DNA from: Gammaproteobacteria bacterium
GTDB lineage: Bacteria > Pseudomonadota > Gammaproteobacteria > Pseudomonadales > Azotimanducaceae
Direction of reading: 5' to 3'
NCBI GenBank assembly: GCA_020832055.1
Contig: JAFIFL010000014.1
Location: forward strand, 1-33,236
DNA: 33,236 bases
The notes beneath the pieces are model-generated. The model made no database searches. It was not told the DNA's origin and saw only the letters and a program-made list of their open reading frames with translations. Numbering within the stretch: position 1 is the stretch's first letter; each line of letters opens with the position of its first letter. A program made the position numbers and the translations under genes. This document shows positions 1-12,926 of the stretch, one piece after another.

Positions 1-220
1 TCGGGCGACACGCCATTGTGGGAGCGCGCTATTTCGCGCAGCGAAATGCGCCGATCGTGATGAGGTTCAGCGAAGGCCGTGGTGTCGGCTTCGACGGAGC
101 GCCTCGAGATCGGCCCAATCGCTTTGCGATTAGGGCCTTCCCACAAGAGAGGGCCATGCCAGCTTCGGGCGACACGCCATTGTGGGAGCGCGCTATTTCG
201 CGCAGCGAAATGCGCCGATT
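1..220. repeat. REP/BIME-like palindromic repeat array
   Basis: Three related palindromic elements lie in alternating orientation: plus strand at about 17-56, minus strand at 108-146, plus strand at 181-220. Each starts with TGTGGGA, continues into a hairpin of 10-11 bp interrupted by one bulged T, has a 3-nt loop and ends in CGATC (CGATT in the third). The first 55 bases of the window (1-55) are repeated exactly at 165-219, and similarity continues downstream, so there is also a 164-bp direct duplication. No protein in this stretch looks real. The layout matches bacterial interspersed mosaic elements. It lies downstream of ridA, where it may also protect or end transcripts (inference). Confidence 0.75.
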
Positions 221-290
221 GCGACGACGTTCAGCGAGGGCAGCGTCGTCGGCTTCGGCAGTGTGCTTTGCGATCTTCCCCGGAGGTTTC

Positions 291-683
291 TCAACCCGCC
301 AAATTGAGGATGGCTTCCACTTCCACGGACGCGCCCTTGGGCAGTGCCGCGACGCCGATGGCCGCGCGGGCCGGGTAGGGGGCGGTGAAGCGTGCCTCCA
401 TGGCCGCATTGACCCGGCCGAAGTGGGCCAGGTCGATCAGAAAGACGCTGAGTTTGACGATGTGGGCGAGACTGCCGCCGGCGGCTTTGGCGACGGCCTC
501 GAGGTTGTCGAACACCTGATTGATCTGGGCGTCGATGTCGCCGCCCACCAGCGCCCCGGTGGTCGGGTCGAGGGGAATCTGCCCAGAGAGAAAGACCAGA
601 TCGCCGCACTTCACGGCCTGGGAGTAGGGGCCGATGGCCGCCGGAGCGGCGTCGGTATGGACGGGTTCAAAGGGCCGTGACAT
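291..683 (-). CDS. ridA: RidA family reactive intermediate deaminase
   Basis: A 130-residue protein of the RidA/YER057c/UK114 family. Family members hydrolyse reactive enamines and imines such as 2-aminoacrylate, made by PLP enzymes like threonine dehydratase, and so protect other PLP enzymes; they act as cytoplasmic trimers. The sequence shows the typical core: IGPYSQAV near residue 17, FLSGQIPLD near 32, and the C-terminal [21 protein letters not shown] block, whose arginine matches the substrate-carboxylate-binding Arg105 of E. coli RidA. Length is normal. The ATG at 683 has a GGAG ribosome site 6 nt upstream. It lies 80 nt downstream of spoT on the same strand, as in Pseudomonas, and is probably the last gene of the gmk-rpoZ-spoT transcript. 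Confidence 0.95.
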   Translation of the reverse strand: MSRPFEPVHTDAAPAAIGPYSQAVKCGDLVFLSGQIPLDPTTGALVGGDIDAQINQVFDNLEAVAKAAGGSLAHIVKLSVFLIDLAHFGRVNAAMEARFTAPYPARAAIGVAALPKGASVEVEAILNLAG

Positions 684-763
684 GGGGGACTCCGGTGGAT
701 GATTCGAGGGGAATGGGCCGCAGGGTCCGACAGTTCCGCGCCAAACCTGTCAGCTCTCCCGCT

Positions 764-2929
764 TCAGTTCTTGCTGCGGGACAGGCCGTTGACGCTCGGC
801 AGGGCCCGCAGCCGACGCATGATCCGGGCGAGGTGGACCCGGTCGCGTACGCTCAAGCCCACGCTGACCGTGGACAGCCTTGCATTGCGCTCTTCGGTGT
901 TGATCTTCTGAATGCTGGCATCGAGAGTGGTCATCAGGGCAGCCACTTCGGCGATCACGCCCTTCTGGGGCACCACTTCGAGTCGCAGCTCCGCCGAGAA
1001 CTCGCCGACCACATTGTCCGACCAGCGCACCGCCTGCAGGATTTCGTCGCGTTTCTTGCGCAGGTCGCCGAGATTGCGGCAGGTATCCCGGTGAATCACC
1101 AGCCCGCGGCCTGAGCTGATGTGGCCGACGATGGGATCGCCCGGCAGGGGATAGCAGCACTTGCCGTAGGTGACCACCATGCCTTCGGTGCCGCGAATGG
1201 CCAGGGTCCCGCCGCCTTGCTGCACCGACAGGCTGCTGTCGTCGCTGGTTTCGGTGCCGGCATCGTCCTTGCGGGTCAGGCGCCGGGCAATGACGTAGGC
1301 CATGCGATTGCCGAGGCCAATGTCTTCGAGCAGATCATCGAGGCGCTTGAAGCCGAGCTCCTGCAGGGTGATGTTGACGCGGTCTTCCGGCAGCTCCTTC
1401 AGGGACGTATCGGCGTTGGCCAGGGAACGGTTCAGCAGCCGTCGGCCCAGGGTCCGCGACTCGGCCACCTTCTGGGTCTTCAGGGCATGGCGAATGGACG
1501 AGCGGGCCTTGCCGGTGACCACGAAAGACAACCAGTCAGGGTTGGGGCGGGCGTCCTCGGCAGTGATCACCTCCACTGTCTGTCCGCTTTGAAGCTGGGT
1601 GGAGAGCGGGGCCAGGCGACGGTCCACCCTGCAGGCGACGCAGGTGTTGCCGATGTCGGTATGCACCGCATAGGCGAAATCCACCGGTGAGGCGCCCTGG
1701 GGCAGTTCGAGAATGCGTCCCTTGGGTGTGAACACGTACAGCTCGTCCGGGAACAGATCGGTCTTCAGGTGCTCGATGAACTCCATGGAGTCACCCGCCC
1801 GTTGCTGCAGCTCGAGCAGCCCCTTCACCCACTGCCGGGCGCGGGCGTGGCTGCCGGACGCCGTGGCACCCCCGGCGGCCGCGCTTTCATCCTCGGACTT
1901 GTAGAGCCAGTGACCGGCGATGCCGTTGTTCGCCACCGCGTCCATTTGATGAGTGCGGATCTGGATTTCGATGGGCACGCCGTGCATGCCGAACAGGGTG
2001 GTGTGCAGGGATTGATAGCCATTGGCCTTGGGGATGGCAATGTAATCCTTGAAGCGCCCGGCCAGCGGCTTGTAGAGATTGTGCACGGCGCCGAGCACCC
2101 GATAGCAGGTGTCCACCTTGTCGACGACGACCCGGAATGCGAACACGTCCATGATGTCGCCGAAGGACTTCCGTTTCTGCTTCATCTTGCTGTAGATGGA
2201 GTAGAGGTGTTTTTCGCGACCGATGACCGTGGCTTCGAGCTGTTCCCGGTCCAGGCAATCGCGCAGGGTGGCTTCGATCTGGGCCACCAGTTCGCGGCGG
2301 TTGCGGCGGGCGGCCTTGACCGCCCGGGCGATGCGCTCTGCACGCATGGGATACAGGGCGGCGAAACCGAGATCCTCGAACTCGACCCGCAGGTCGTTCA
2401 TCCCCAGGCGGTTGGCGATGGGGGCGTAGAATTCGAGGGTTTCGCGGGCAATGCGGGACCGCTTCTCGGCCCCGAGCGCGCCGATGGTGCGCATGTTGTG
2501 AAGGCGGTCGGCGAGCTTGACCAGGATGACGCGGATGTCCCGTGCCATGGCCATGGCCATCTTCTGGAAGTTCTCGGCCTGGGCCTCGGCCCGGGACCGG
2601 AAGATCGTGGCCAGCTTGGAGACGCCATCCACCAGATCCGCCACTTCGGGACCAAAGCGGTCACGCAGGGTCTGCTTGCCGATGCCGGTGTCTTCGATCA
2701 CGTCATGCAGCAGGGCGGCCATCAGGGTCTGATGGTCCATGTGCATTTCGGCGAGGATGTAGGCCACGGCGGTGGGGTGGGTGATGTATGGATGGCCGGT
2801 GCGGCGCATCTGCCCTTCGTGCGCGGCCTCGGCATAGGCGTAGGCCCGCTCGACCTCGGCCACTGCGTCGGCATCGAGGTAGGTGCGCAGCCGCTCGACG
2901 AGCTGCTTCAGGGTGATAATGGGCTCCAC
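764..2929 (-). CDS. spoT: Bifunctional (p)ppGpp synthetase/hydrolase SpoT
   Basis: Long RelA/SpoT homologue controlling the alarmone (p)ppGpp. The N-terminal HD hydrolase domain is intact (HDVIED at about residues 75-80, with the upstream GHPYITHP block), so it should degrade ppGpp. The synthetase domain follows (KDYIAIPKANGYQSLHT; the next block ends in QIRTHQMD), then TGS (LYVFTPKGRILELPQGASPVDFAYAVH, split here for reading), a conserved-cysteine domain (YGKCCYPLPGD) and a C-terminal ACT domain. I start it at the GTG at 2929 (721 aa), because the next residues, EPIITLKQLVERLRTYL, line up with the usual SpoT N-terminus. An ATG at 3010 would add 27 atypical residues and overlap rpoZ by 32 nt. 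No candidate start has a convincing Shine-Dalgarno site, and two palindromes lie across this junction. Same strand and order as rpoZ-spoT-ridA elsewhere. Confidence 0.95.
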   Translation of the reverse strand: MEPIITLKQLVERLRTYLDADAVAEVERAYAYAEAAHEGQMRRTGHPYITHPTAVAYILAEMHMDHQTLMAALLHDVIEDTGIGKQTLRDRFGPEVADLVDGVSKLATIFRSRAEAQAENFQKMAMAMARDIRVILVKLADRLHNMRTIGALGAEKRSRIARETLEFYAPIANRLGMNDLRVEFEDLGFAALYPMRAERIARAVKAARRNRRELVAQIEATLRDCLDREQLEATVIGREKHLYSIYSKMKQKRKSFGDIMDVFAFRVVVDKVDTCYRVLGAVHNLYKPLAGRFKDYIAIPKANGYQSLHTTLFGMHGVPIEIQIRTHQMDAVANNGIAGHWLYKSEDESAAAGGATASGSHARARQWVKGLLELQQRAGDSMEFIEHLKTDLFPDELYVFTPKGRILELPQGASPVDFAYAVHTDIGNTCVACRVDRRLAPLSTQLQSGQTVEVITAEDARPNPDWLSFVVTGKARSSIRHALKTQKVAESRTLGRRLLNRSLANADTSLKELPEDRVNITLQELGFKRLDDLLEDIGLGNRMAYVIARRLTRKDDAGTETSDDSSLSVQQGGGTLAIRGTEGMVVTYGKCCYPLPGDPIVGHISSGRGLVIHRDTCRNLGDLRKKRDEILQAVRWSDNVVGEFSAELRLEVVPQKGVIAEVAALMTTLDASIQKINTEERNARLSTVSVGLSVRDRVHLARIMRRLRALPSVNGLSRSKN

Positions 2930-2970
2930 GGACGGTTCGCGAACCGTCCGCGCCGGAGGCAACCTCCGGC
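2929..2970. repeat. Two adjacent palindromes at the rpoZ-spoT junction
   Basis: Positions 2929-2950 form a perfect 22-bp palindrome (half-site CGGACGGTTCG). Directly beside it, GCCGGAGG at 2952-2959 pairs with CCTCCGGC at 2963-2970 around a 3-nt loop. On the minus strand, which is the coding strand, both fall between the rpoZ stop codon (2979-2981) and the preferred spoT GTG start, whose first base lies inside the first palindrome. They could be mRNA hairpins that modulate spoT translation, an RNA-processing signal, or a protein-binding site. There is no T-run, so an intrinsic terminator is unlikely. Confidence 0.6.
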
Positions 2971-2978
2971 CGACGGCT

Positions 2979-3266
2979 TCAGTCGAGGATGGGGTCGTCA
3001 CTCTCGGCATGGCGTGGCGCCGGTTCTGGCAGACTGAATCCGAACTCGTCGCGGCCCTGACGGTCCACTTCGTCGAGGATGCTCACGTCGACGAGACCCG
3101 CTGCGATTTCGCGCAGCGCGATGACCGTCGGCTTGTCGTTCTCTTCCGGGACTTTCGGATCCTTGCCACCCGTGGCGATCTGACGTGAGCGCTTGGAAGC
3201 GATCATGATCAGCTCGAAGCGGTTGTCGACCTTGTCCAGGCAGTCCTCCACGGTAATGCGGGCCAT
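2979..3266 (-). CDS. rpoZ: RNA polymerase omega subunit
   Basis: A 95-residue omega subunit, which helps fold and assemble the beta-prime subunit of RNA polymerase and contributes to a ppGpp-binding site in proteobacteria. The family start [20 protein letters not shown] is intact, followed by [12 protein letters not shown] and the [12 protein letters not shown] block. The acidic C-terminal tail ([15 protein letters not shown]) is variable in the family. The ATG at 3266 has an AGGAG site about 6 nt upstream. Position between gmk and spoT is the usual gammaproteobacterial arrangement, which places the omega subunit in the same transcript as the enzyme that sets the ppGpp level. Confidence 0.96.
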   Translation of the reverse strand: MARITVEDCLDKVDNRFELIMIASKRSRQIATGGKDPKVPEENDKPTVIALREIAAGLVDVSILDEVDRQGRDEFGFSLPEPAPRHAESDDPILD

Positions 3267-3330
3267 TGCGATCTCCTAGGCGTGCCCGCGATCAGCAGGC
3301 AGGTTGTCCGGGTCAGCCGGGCATGGTACT

Positions 3331-4915
<1,585 letters not shown>

Positions 4916-5061
4916 GTCGGTTCGCGACTCCTTGGGTTGGCGCAGGCTCACAGTTCAACCCCGACCGGCAGGGTCCCGTCGTGCCGGGGGGCAAAAGTTT
5001 AACCTGCATCCGCCTCCGGCGCGCCCGCCACGCTTGACCGAGGCCTGCCCGACGCGAGGCC

Positions 5062-5070
5062 TGTTATGAT
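5062..5070 (+). promoter_or_regulatory. Candidate extended -10 promoter for rph-pyrE
   Basis: TGTTATGAT at 5062-5070 fits an extended -10 element (TGn followed by TATGAT). There is no good -35 at 17 nt. A TTGACC at 5034-5039 is 25 nt away and therefore badly placed. The expected transcription start is near 5077, followed by a T-rich leader and the rph ATG at 5109. Confidence 0.4.
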
Positions 5071-5108
5071 GCCGCGCTGTTTTTTCTTTTTTCGACCTGG
5101 ATGTGCTC

Positions 5109-5846
5109 ATGACAATTTCCCGACCCAGCGGCCGTGGCGCTGATGAACTGCGCTCAGTGTCCTTTCAACGCGGGTTCACCCGCCATGCTGCCGGTTCGGT
5201 GCTGGTCTCCTTTGGCGATACCCGGGTGTTGTGCACGGCGTCGGTGGAAAGCGGCGTACCGTCCTTCCTGCGCGGCAAGGGTCAAGGCTGGCTCACGGCC
5301 GAGTACGGCATGCTTCCCGGTTCCACCCACAGCCGCAATGATCGGGAGGCGTCCCGCGGCAAGCAGAGCGGCCGTACCCAGGAAATCCAGCGGCTCATCG
5401 GCCGCTCCTTGCGGGCAGCGGTGGACCTGTCTGCCATCGGCGAAAACACCGTCCGCATCGACTGCGACGTGCTGCAGGCGGATGGTGGTACCCGAACCGC
5501 TTCCGTGACCGGAGCCTGCGTCGCCGTGGCGGACGCCATCGCCTGGCTGCAGCGCGAGAAGCGCATCACTTCTCAGCCACTGAAGGGGCTGGTAGCTTCG
5601 GTTTCGGTGGGCATCTGGCGCGGGATGCCGGTTCTCGATCTCGATTACGATGAGGACTCCACGGCCGAGACCGATATGAACGTGGTCATGACCGAAGCGG
5701 GTGGTTTCATCGAGCTGCAGGGAACTGCCGAAGGGGCCGCGTTCGAGGATGCCGAGCTCGAAGGCATGCTGGCACTGGCGCGGGTCGGTACCAGGCGACT
5801 GTTCGAGGCGCAGCGCGCGGCGCTGGCAGCGCCAGCACCCAAGTGA
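5109..5846 (+). CDS. rph: Ribonuclease PH
   Basis: Phosphate-dependent 3'-5' exoribonuclease that trims tRNA 3' ends and degrades structured RNA; it forms hexamers. The 245-residue protein shows the full family pattern: [12 protein letters not shown] at the N-terminus, [69 protein letters not shown] and [18 protein letters not shown]. The conserved arginine and aspartate residues of the phosphate and metal sites are present, unlike the truncated rph of E. coli K-12. The ATG at 5109 gives the family N-terminus; a GTG at 5103 is possible. It is divergent from yicC and is followed by pyrE 81 nt downstream on the same strand. Confidence 0.96.
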   Translation: MTISRPSGRGADELRSVSFQRGFTRHAAGSVLVSFGDTRVLCTASVESGVPSFLRGKGQGWLTAEYGMLPGSTHSRNDREASRGKQSGRTQEIQRLIGRSLRAAVDLSAIGENTVRIDCDVLQADGGTRTASVTGACVAVADAIAWLQREKRITSQPLKGLVASVSVGIWRGMPVLDLDYDEDSTAETDMNVVMTEAGGFIELQGTAEGAAFEDAELEGMLALARVGTRRLFEAQRAALAAPAPK

Positions 5847-5927
5847 TGGCTCGGCCCTCGAACAACGCAGCCCTGTCATGGACTGCTGAGTGCTGATTCA
5901 GGCGTGATTCACGGATCGACGATCATC

Positions 5928-6635
5928 ATGGAACCAAGACACGAACTGACATCCGAGGTCATTGCCCGCGCGGACTCAGAGTCCCGCAAGCGTGCGTTCA
6001 TCCAGTTCGCCCTGGAAGCCGAGGTCCTGAGATTCGGCCAGTTCACGCTGAAGTCCGGTCGCCAGAGCCCTTATTTCTTCGACTCCGGACGGTTTCGCGA
6101 TGGTCGGACCCTCGGGTTGCTCGGCAGCTTCTACGCCGCGACCTGGGTGGCTACGGGCATCAGTTGCGACGTGGTGTTCGGTCCGGCCTATAAGGGCATT
6201 CCGCTGGCGGTCACCACGGCCAGTGCGCTGGCGCGGGAACACGGCCGCAATCATGGCGTCACCTTCAATCGCAAGGAAGTGAAGGATCATGGCGAGGGCG
6301 GATGGCTGGTCGGCGCCGAATTGACCGGACGCATTCTGCTGGTGGATGACGTCATTACTTCGGGCGCGGCCATCCGTGAAGTGCTGCCTCTGATCGAATC
6401 CGCCGGGGCGACCCTGGCCGGGATCGTCACGGCGCTGGATCGCCAGGAGCGAGGACGCGACAGTCGATCAGCGGTCCAGGAACTCGAAGATGAGCTCGCG
6501 GTCCCTGTATTCAGCATCGTGTCCCTGGCTGACCTGGAGAGCTGGCTCGGGGGTGTCGATGACCCGGAACGGCTGCATGCAGTCCGGACCTACAGGGCGC
6601 GTTATGGTTGTGAACCCAGAGCAATGAGCCCATGA
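5928..6635 (+). CDS. pyrE: Orotate phosphoribosyltransferase
   Basis: Makes orotidine 5'-monophosphate from orotate and PRPP in de novo pyrimidine synthesis. The sequence carries FGQFTLKSGRQSPYFFDSG, the FGPAYKGIPLA loop, FNRKEVKDHGEGG and the PRPP-binding ILLVDDVITSGAA motif, all standard for the PyrE dimer. With the ATG at 5928 it has 235 residues, about 20 more than E. coli PyrE, because of an N-terminal extension before the conserved RAFIQFALEAEVL block; a GTG at 5904 would add eight more. It follows rph directly. Pseudomonas usually has crc in this interval, but only 81 nt are present here. Its stop codon overlaps the ATG of the next gene by 4 nt. Confidence 0.96.
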   Translation: MEPRHELTSEVIARADSESRKRAFIQFALEAEVLRFGQFTLKSGRQSPYFFDSGRFRDGRTLGLLGSFYAATWVATGISCDVVFGPAYKGIPLAVTTASALAREHGRNHGVTFNRKEVKDHGEGGWLVGAELTGRILLVDDVITSGAAIREVLPLIESAGATLAGIVTALDRQERGRDSRSAVQELEDELAVPVFSIVSLADLESWLGGVDDPERLHAVRTYRARYGCEPRAMSP

Positions 6636-7279
6636 AGATGACGGTTGGCCGCGTGGCCTCGCTATGGCTCCTGTCTGGCAGTCTTGCCGTTGCGGTTCCG
6701 GCAGCAGCGACCGAGCTGTTCCGCTACATCAACGACGACGGAGTCGTGGTCATTTCCAGCAATCTGCCCCCTCGCTTCGCCAGTCGCGGCTACGTGGTGA
6801 TCGACTCCCGCGGTCGCGTGTTGCGTGAGGTGCCGCGGCAGCTCACAGCGGAGGAGGTCAGTGTCCGGCACGCGCAGGAGGCCGAGCGCGAAGCGGAGCG
6901 TCAGGCGGCTGAGCGCCAGCGCGCCAGGGATGAAGAGCTGTTGCGGCTTTACGGCACGCCGGAAGAGGTGTCCCGGGCCCGCGACCGACGCATCGAGAGC
7001 ATCGAAGCCTACATCGCCTCCATTCGCGCGGGCATGGCGCGATTGCGGTCCCAGCAGTCCGATCTCGAAGCCCAGGCGGTCGCGCTCGAGCGGGCCGGCC
7101 GGCCGCTGCCGGAGCATATTGTGACGTCCCTCGCGCGCATCGACGTCCAGCTCGAGGAGCGGTCTGCGGACATTCGCCGTCAGGAGGAGGAGATCGGACG
7201 CGCCCGGGAATCCTTCGATCGCGACCGGGATCGCGTTGCCCGCCTGCTCGGCATCCCTTCGACAGGCCCGGACAGCTGA
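6632..7279 (+). CDS. Exported DUF4124-like coiled-coil protein
   Basis: A 215-residue protein of unknown function. Residues 1-27 look like a Sec signal peptide: charged MKMTVGR, a hydrophobic core, then an AAA-type cleavage site. The mature N-terminus ELFRYINDDGVVVISSNLPP resembles the DUF4124 domain found in many gammaproteobacterial envelope proteins. The rest is highly charged, rich in Glu, Arg and Ala, and likely forms two coiled coils (about 75-105 and 115-205). It contains no mature cysteine, so it is neither a lipoprotein nor disulfide-bonded. Its ATG overlaps the pyrE stop by 4 nt, which implies translational coupling, although no functional link to pyrimidine synthesis is obvious. 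It runs convergently into slmA, 39 nt away. Confidence 0.8.
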   Translation: MKMTVGRVASLWLLSGSLAVAVPAAATELFRYINDDGVVVISSNLPPRFASRGYVVIDSRGRVLREVPRQLTAEEVSVRHAQEAEREAERQAAERQRARDEELLRLYGTPEEVSRARDRRIESIEAYIASIRAGMARLRSQQSDLEAQAVALERAGRPLPEHIVTSLARIDVQLEERSADIRRQEEEIGRARESFDRDRDRVARLLGIPSTGPDS

Positions 7280-7318
7280 CAGCCCAAGCCGGGAGGCGCC
7301 GCCGACGAGGTGGCGGAC

Positions 7319-7921
7319 TCAGCCGGGCAGCGGTGCAAACAGCGCGGGAGCCATCCTTGACCACTGCAACTCCCAGTGTTCCGTTGGTCCACGCCGGAAC
7401 TCGCTGCGCACGAACTGCATGATCCGTCCCTCGGCGGCAGCCAGCATCAGGTTGGCCGCCACCGCGGCAGGTACCTCGGTGCGGACACCGTGTTCGATTT
7501 CGCCGTCGCGCAGAATGGTCCGCAGCTGGGTTTCGAGACGGTTGAAGAACTGGGCAATGCGCTGGCGCAGGCGCTCGGTTTCACCGGCGAGGGCATCGCC
7601 GGTCAAAAGGCGGGAGAAGCCTGGATTGCGCTCACAGAAGGACAGCAGCAGGAGCATCAGGGCGTGGCAGCGGGCCACAGGATCCGACTGCTCTTCGAGA
7701 ATGCGGTTGATGCGGGTAAACACGGTGTCCTCGATGAACTCGATGAGCCCCTCGAACATGCGCGCCTTGCTCGGAAAATGGCGATAGAGCGCGGCTTCGG
7801 ACACGCCGACTTCCTGAGCGAGGGCTGCGGTGGTGATTCTTGATCCCGGCCGGGTTTCCAGCATGGTCGCGAACGTTTGCAGGATCTGTTCGCGTCGGCC
7901 TCCGTTTTCGGCTCGTGCCAT
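7319..7921 (-). CDS. slmA: Nucleoid occlusion factor SlmA (TetR family)
   Basis: TetR-type DNA-binding protein which, when bound to its chromosomal sites, blocks FtsZ assembly over the nucleoid. The 200-residue protein has [14 protein letters not shown], the HTH segment [24 protein letters not shown] and the SlmA-specific [22 protein letters not shown]. It also has [15 protein letters not shown] and the C-terminal [14 protein letters not shown]. These distinguish it from ordinary TetR repressors. I choose the ATG at 7921, with an AGGGGG site 9 nt upstream; an ATG at 7930 sits immediately after that site and is less likely. It is the last gene of the coaBC-algC-argB-slmA group, a position also seen in other gammaproteobacteria. 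Confidence 0.93.
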   Translation of the reverse strand: MARAENGGRREQILQTFATMLETRPGSRITTAALAQEVGVSEAALYRHFPSKARMFEGLIEFIEDTVFTRINRILEEQSDPVARCHALMLLLLSFCERNPGFSRLLTGDALAGETERLRQRIAQFFNRLETQLRTILRDGEIEHGVRTEVPAAVAANLMLAAAEGRIMQFVRSEFRRGPTEHWELQWSRMAPALFAPLPG

Positions 7922-7989
7922 GCCTTGCATCCCCCTGCGCTACGGTCGGGTTGCTGCGGACCTGATCCCGACGCCGCGCCCCCGCGCAT

Positions 7990-11459
<3,470 letters not shown>

Positions 11460-11535
11460 GATCTCACCCGCTTCCCCCGCCTTGGCCTGCCTGCCGGAAC
11501 GCTCCGGCAATGGCCCCGTGATGGCCGCTGCGATT

Positions 11536-12822
11536 TCAGTTGGATTTGTCCATGGCGCTGGTTACGTCATGGCCCTTGGACCCGGCTGTCGGGCTGAGCC
11601 CCGCCCTGCTGGCGATGCGTTCGATCAGCAATCGCGCCAGGGCGACCTTGGGCATGGCCGGCAGTTCTTCGTCACCCTCTGCCGTGACCAGGGTGACCAC
11701 ATTGTCATCACTGCCGAAGCCGATGTCCTTTCGGGACACGTCGTTGGCCACCACCATGTCCACCTGTTTGCGTTCGAGCTTGCTCCGCGCATGGGCGACG
11801 AGCTGCTCGGTTTCGGCGGCAAAGGCCACGGTGAAAGGTCGCGGCACCCCGCCGGCAATCGTCGCGACGATGTCCGGATTTTCCACCAGCGTCAGGGTGA
11901 GTCCGGTGTCCCCGTGGGCCTTCTTGATCTTCTGCTCGGCGGGCGTGGCCGGGCGGTAGTCGGCGACGGCGGCCACGCCGATGAAGACATCCGCACCGTT
12001 GCGACAGCAGTGCTCGGCGGCCGTGAGCATGTCGCGGGCGGTGAGGACGTCGATGCGGTCGACGTTACCCGGCGTGGGCAGGTCCACCGGGCCGGCAATG
12101 AGACTGACCCGGGCGCCCGCTTCGGCGGCGGCAGCGGCCAGGGCGAAACCCTGTTTGCCGGAACTGTGGTTGCTCAGGTAGCGCACGGGATCCAGCGGTT
12201 CGCGGGTGGGACCGGCGGTGATGACCACATGGCGGCCGGCCAGGGAGCGGCCAGTGGCGGAGCGGGCGCCGGCGCCGGTCAGTGCCGTCTGCACGTGAGC
12301 GAGCAGTGCTTCGGGCTCCAGCATGCGGCCGGGTCCTTCGTCACCGCAGGCCTGGGAGCCGCTGCCTGGTCCCCAGATCTGTACCCCGTCACCGATCAGG
12401 GTGGCCACATTGCGGCGCGTGGCCGGTGAGCGCCACATGGCCTGATTCATGGCCGGAGCCACGGCGATGGGGGCGTCACTGGCCAGGCACGCTGTGGTGA
12501 GCAGATCGTCGGCGTTGCCGGCAGCGAGGCGGGCGAGAAAGTCGGCCGATGCCGGCGCCACCAGAATCAGGTCCGCCCAGCGCGCCAGTTCGATGTGCCC
12601 CATGGCCGCCTCGGCGCTGGGGTCGAGCAGATCGGTGCGCACCGGTCGTCCGGACAGTGCCTGCAGGGTCAGCGGTGTCACGAAGCGGGTTCCCGCAGGC
12701 GTCATGACGACCTGAACTTCGGCGCCGAGATCGAGCAGCCGCCGGCACAGTTCGCAGGCTTTGTAGGCGGCAATGCCTCCAGTGACCCCGAGCAGTACCC
12801 GTTTTGGCTGAAGAAGCTGCAT
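11536..12822 (-). CDS. coaBC: Bifunctional phosphopantothenoylcysteine decarboxylase/phosphopantothenate-cysteine ligase
   Basis: Performs two coenzyme A steps: ligation of cysteine to phosphopantothenate (CoaB) and FMN-dependent decarboxylation (CoaC). CoaC occupies roughly residues 1-190: VLLGVTGGIAAYKA, AMGHIELARWADLILVAPASADF with the catalytic histidine, PAMNQAMW and GSQACGDEGPGRM. CoaB follows: HVVITAGPTREPLDPVRYLSN, SSGKQGFALA, VAAVADYRP, KIKK and NPDI. I choose the ATG at 12822 (428 aa); the GTG at 12834 would add only four residues. It is divergent from radC and heads a leftward group. The gene that usually follows in Pseudomonas, dut, is missing: only 76 nt separate its stop from the algC ATG. 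Confidence 0.96.
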   Translation of the reverse strand: MQLLQPKRVLLGVTGGIAAYKACELCRRLLDLGAEVQVVMTPAGTRFVTPLTLQALSGRPVRTDLLDPSAEAAMGHIELARWADLILVAPASADFLARLAAGNADDLLTTACLASDAPIAVAPAMNQAMWRSPATRRNVATLIGDGVQIWGPGSGSQACGDEGPGRMLEPEALLAHVQTALTGAGARSATGRSLAGRHVVITAGPTREPLDPVRYLSNHSSGKQGFALAAAAAEAGARVSLIAGPVDLPTPGNVDRIDVLTARDMLTAAEHCCRNGADVFIGVAAVADYRPATPAEQKIKKAHGDTGLTLTLVENPDIVATIAGGVPRPFTVAFAAETEQLVAHARSKLERKQVDMVVANDVSRKDIGFGSDDNVVTLVTAEGDEELPAMPKVALARLLIERIASRAGLSPTAGSKGHDVTSAMDKSN

Positions 12823-12926
12823 GAAATCTCGCACGTGGGCTTTTAGAGAGCGCCGCTAAGATACCATCGACCGGCCCTGAGGAGGAAAAGCGCCGCGCCG
12901 ATTCCCGGCAGGCCCAGGAGAACGTG

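Noticed and set aside
18-680. A 220-residue plus-strand frame over the REP array and ridA
   Set aside because: It crosses repetitive elements and is antisense to ridA, with no domain and no plausible ribosome site.
1769-3037. A 422-residue plus-strand frame antisense to spoT
   Set aside because: Same GC-driven artefact; the minus strand encodes all SpoT domains.
5034-5070. TTGACC as the -35 of the rph promoter
   Set aside because: It is 25 nt from the TATGAT -10, far from the usual 16-18 nt; only the extended -10 is kept as a candidate.
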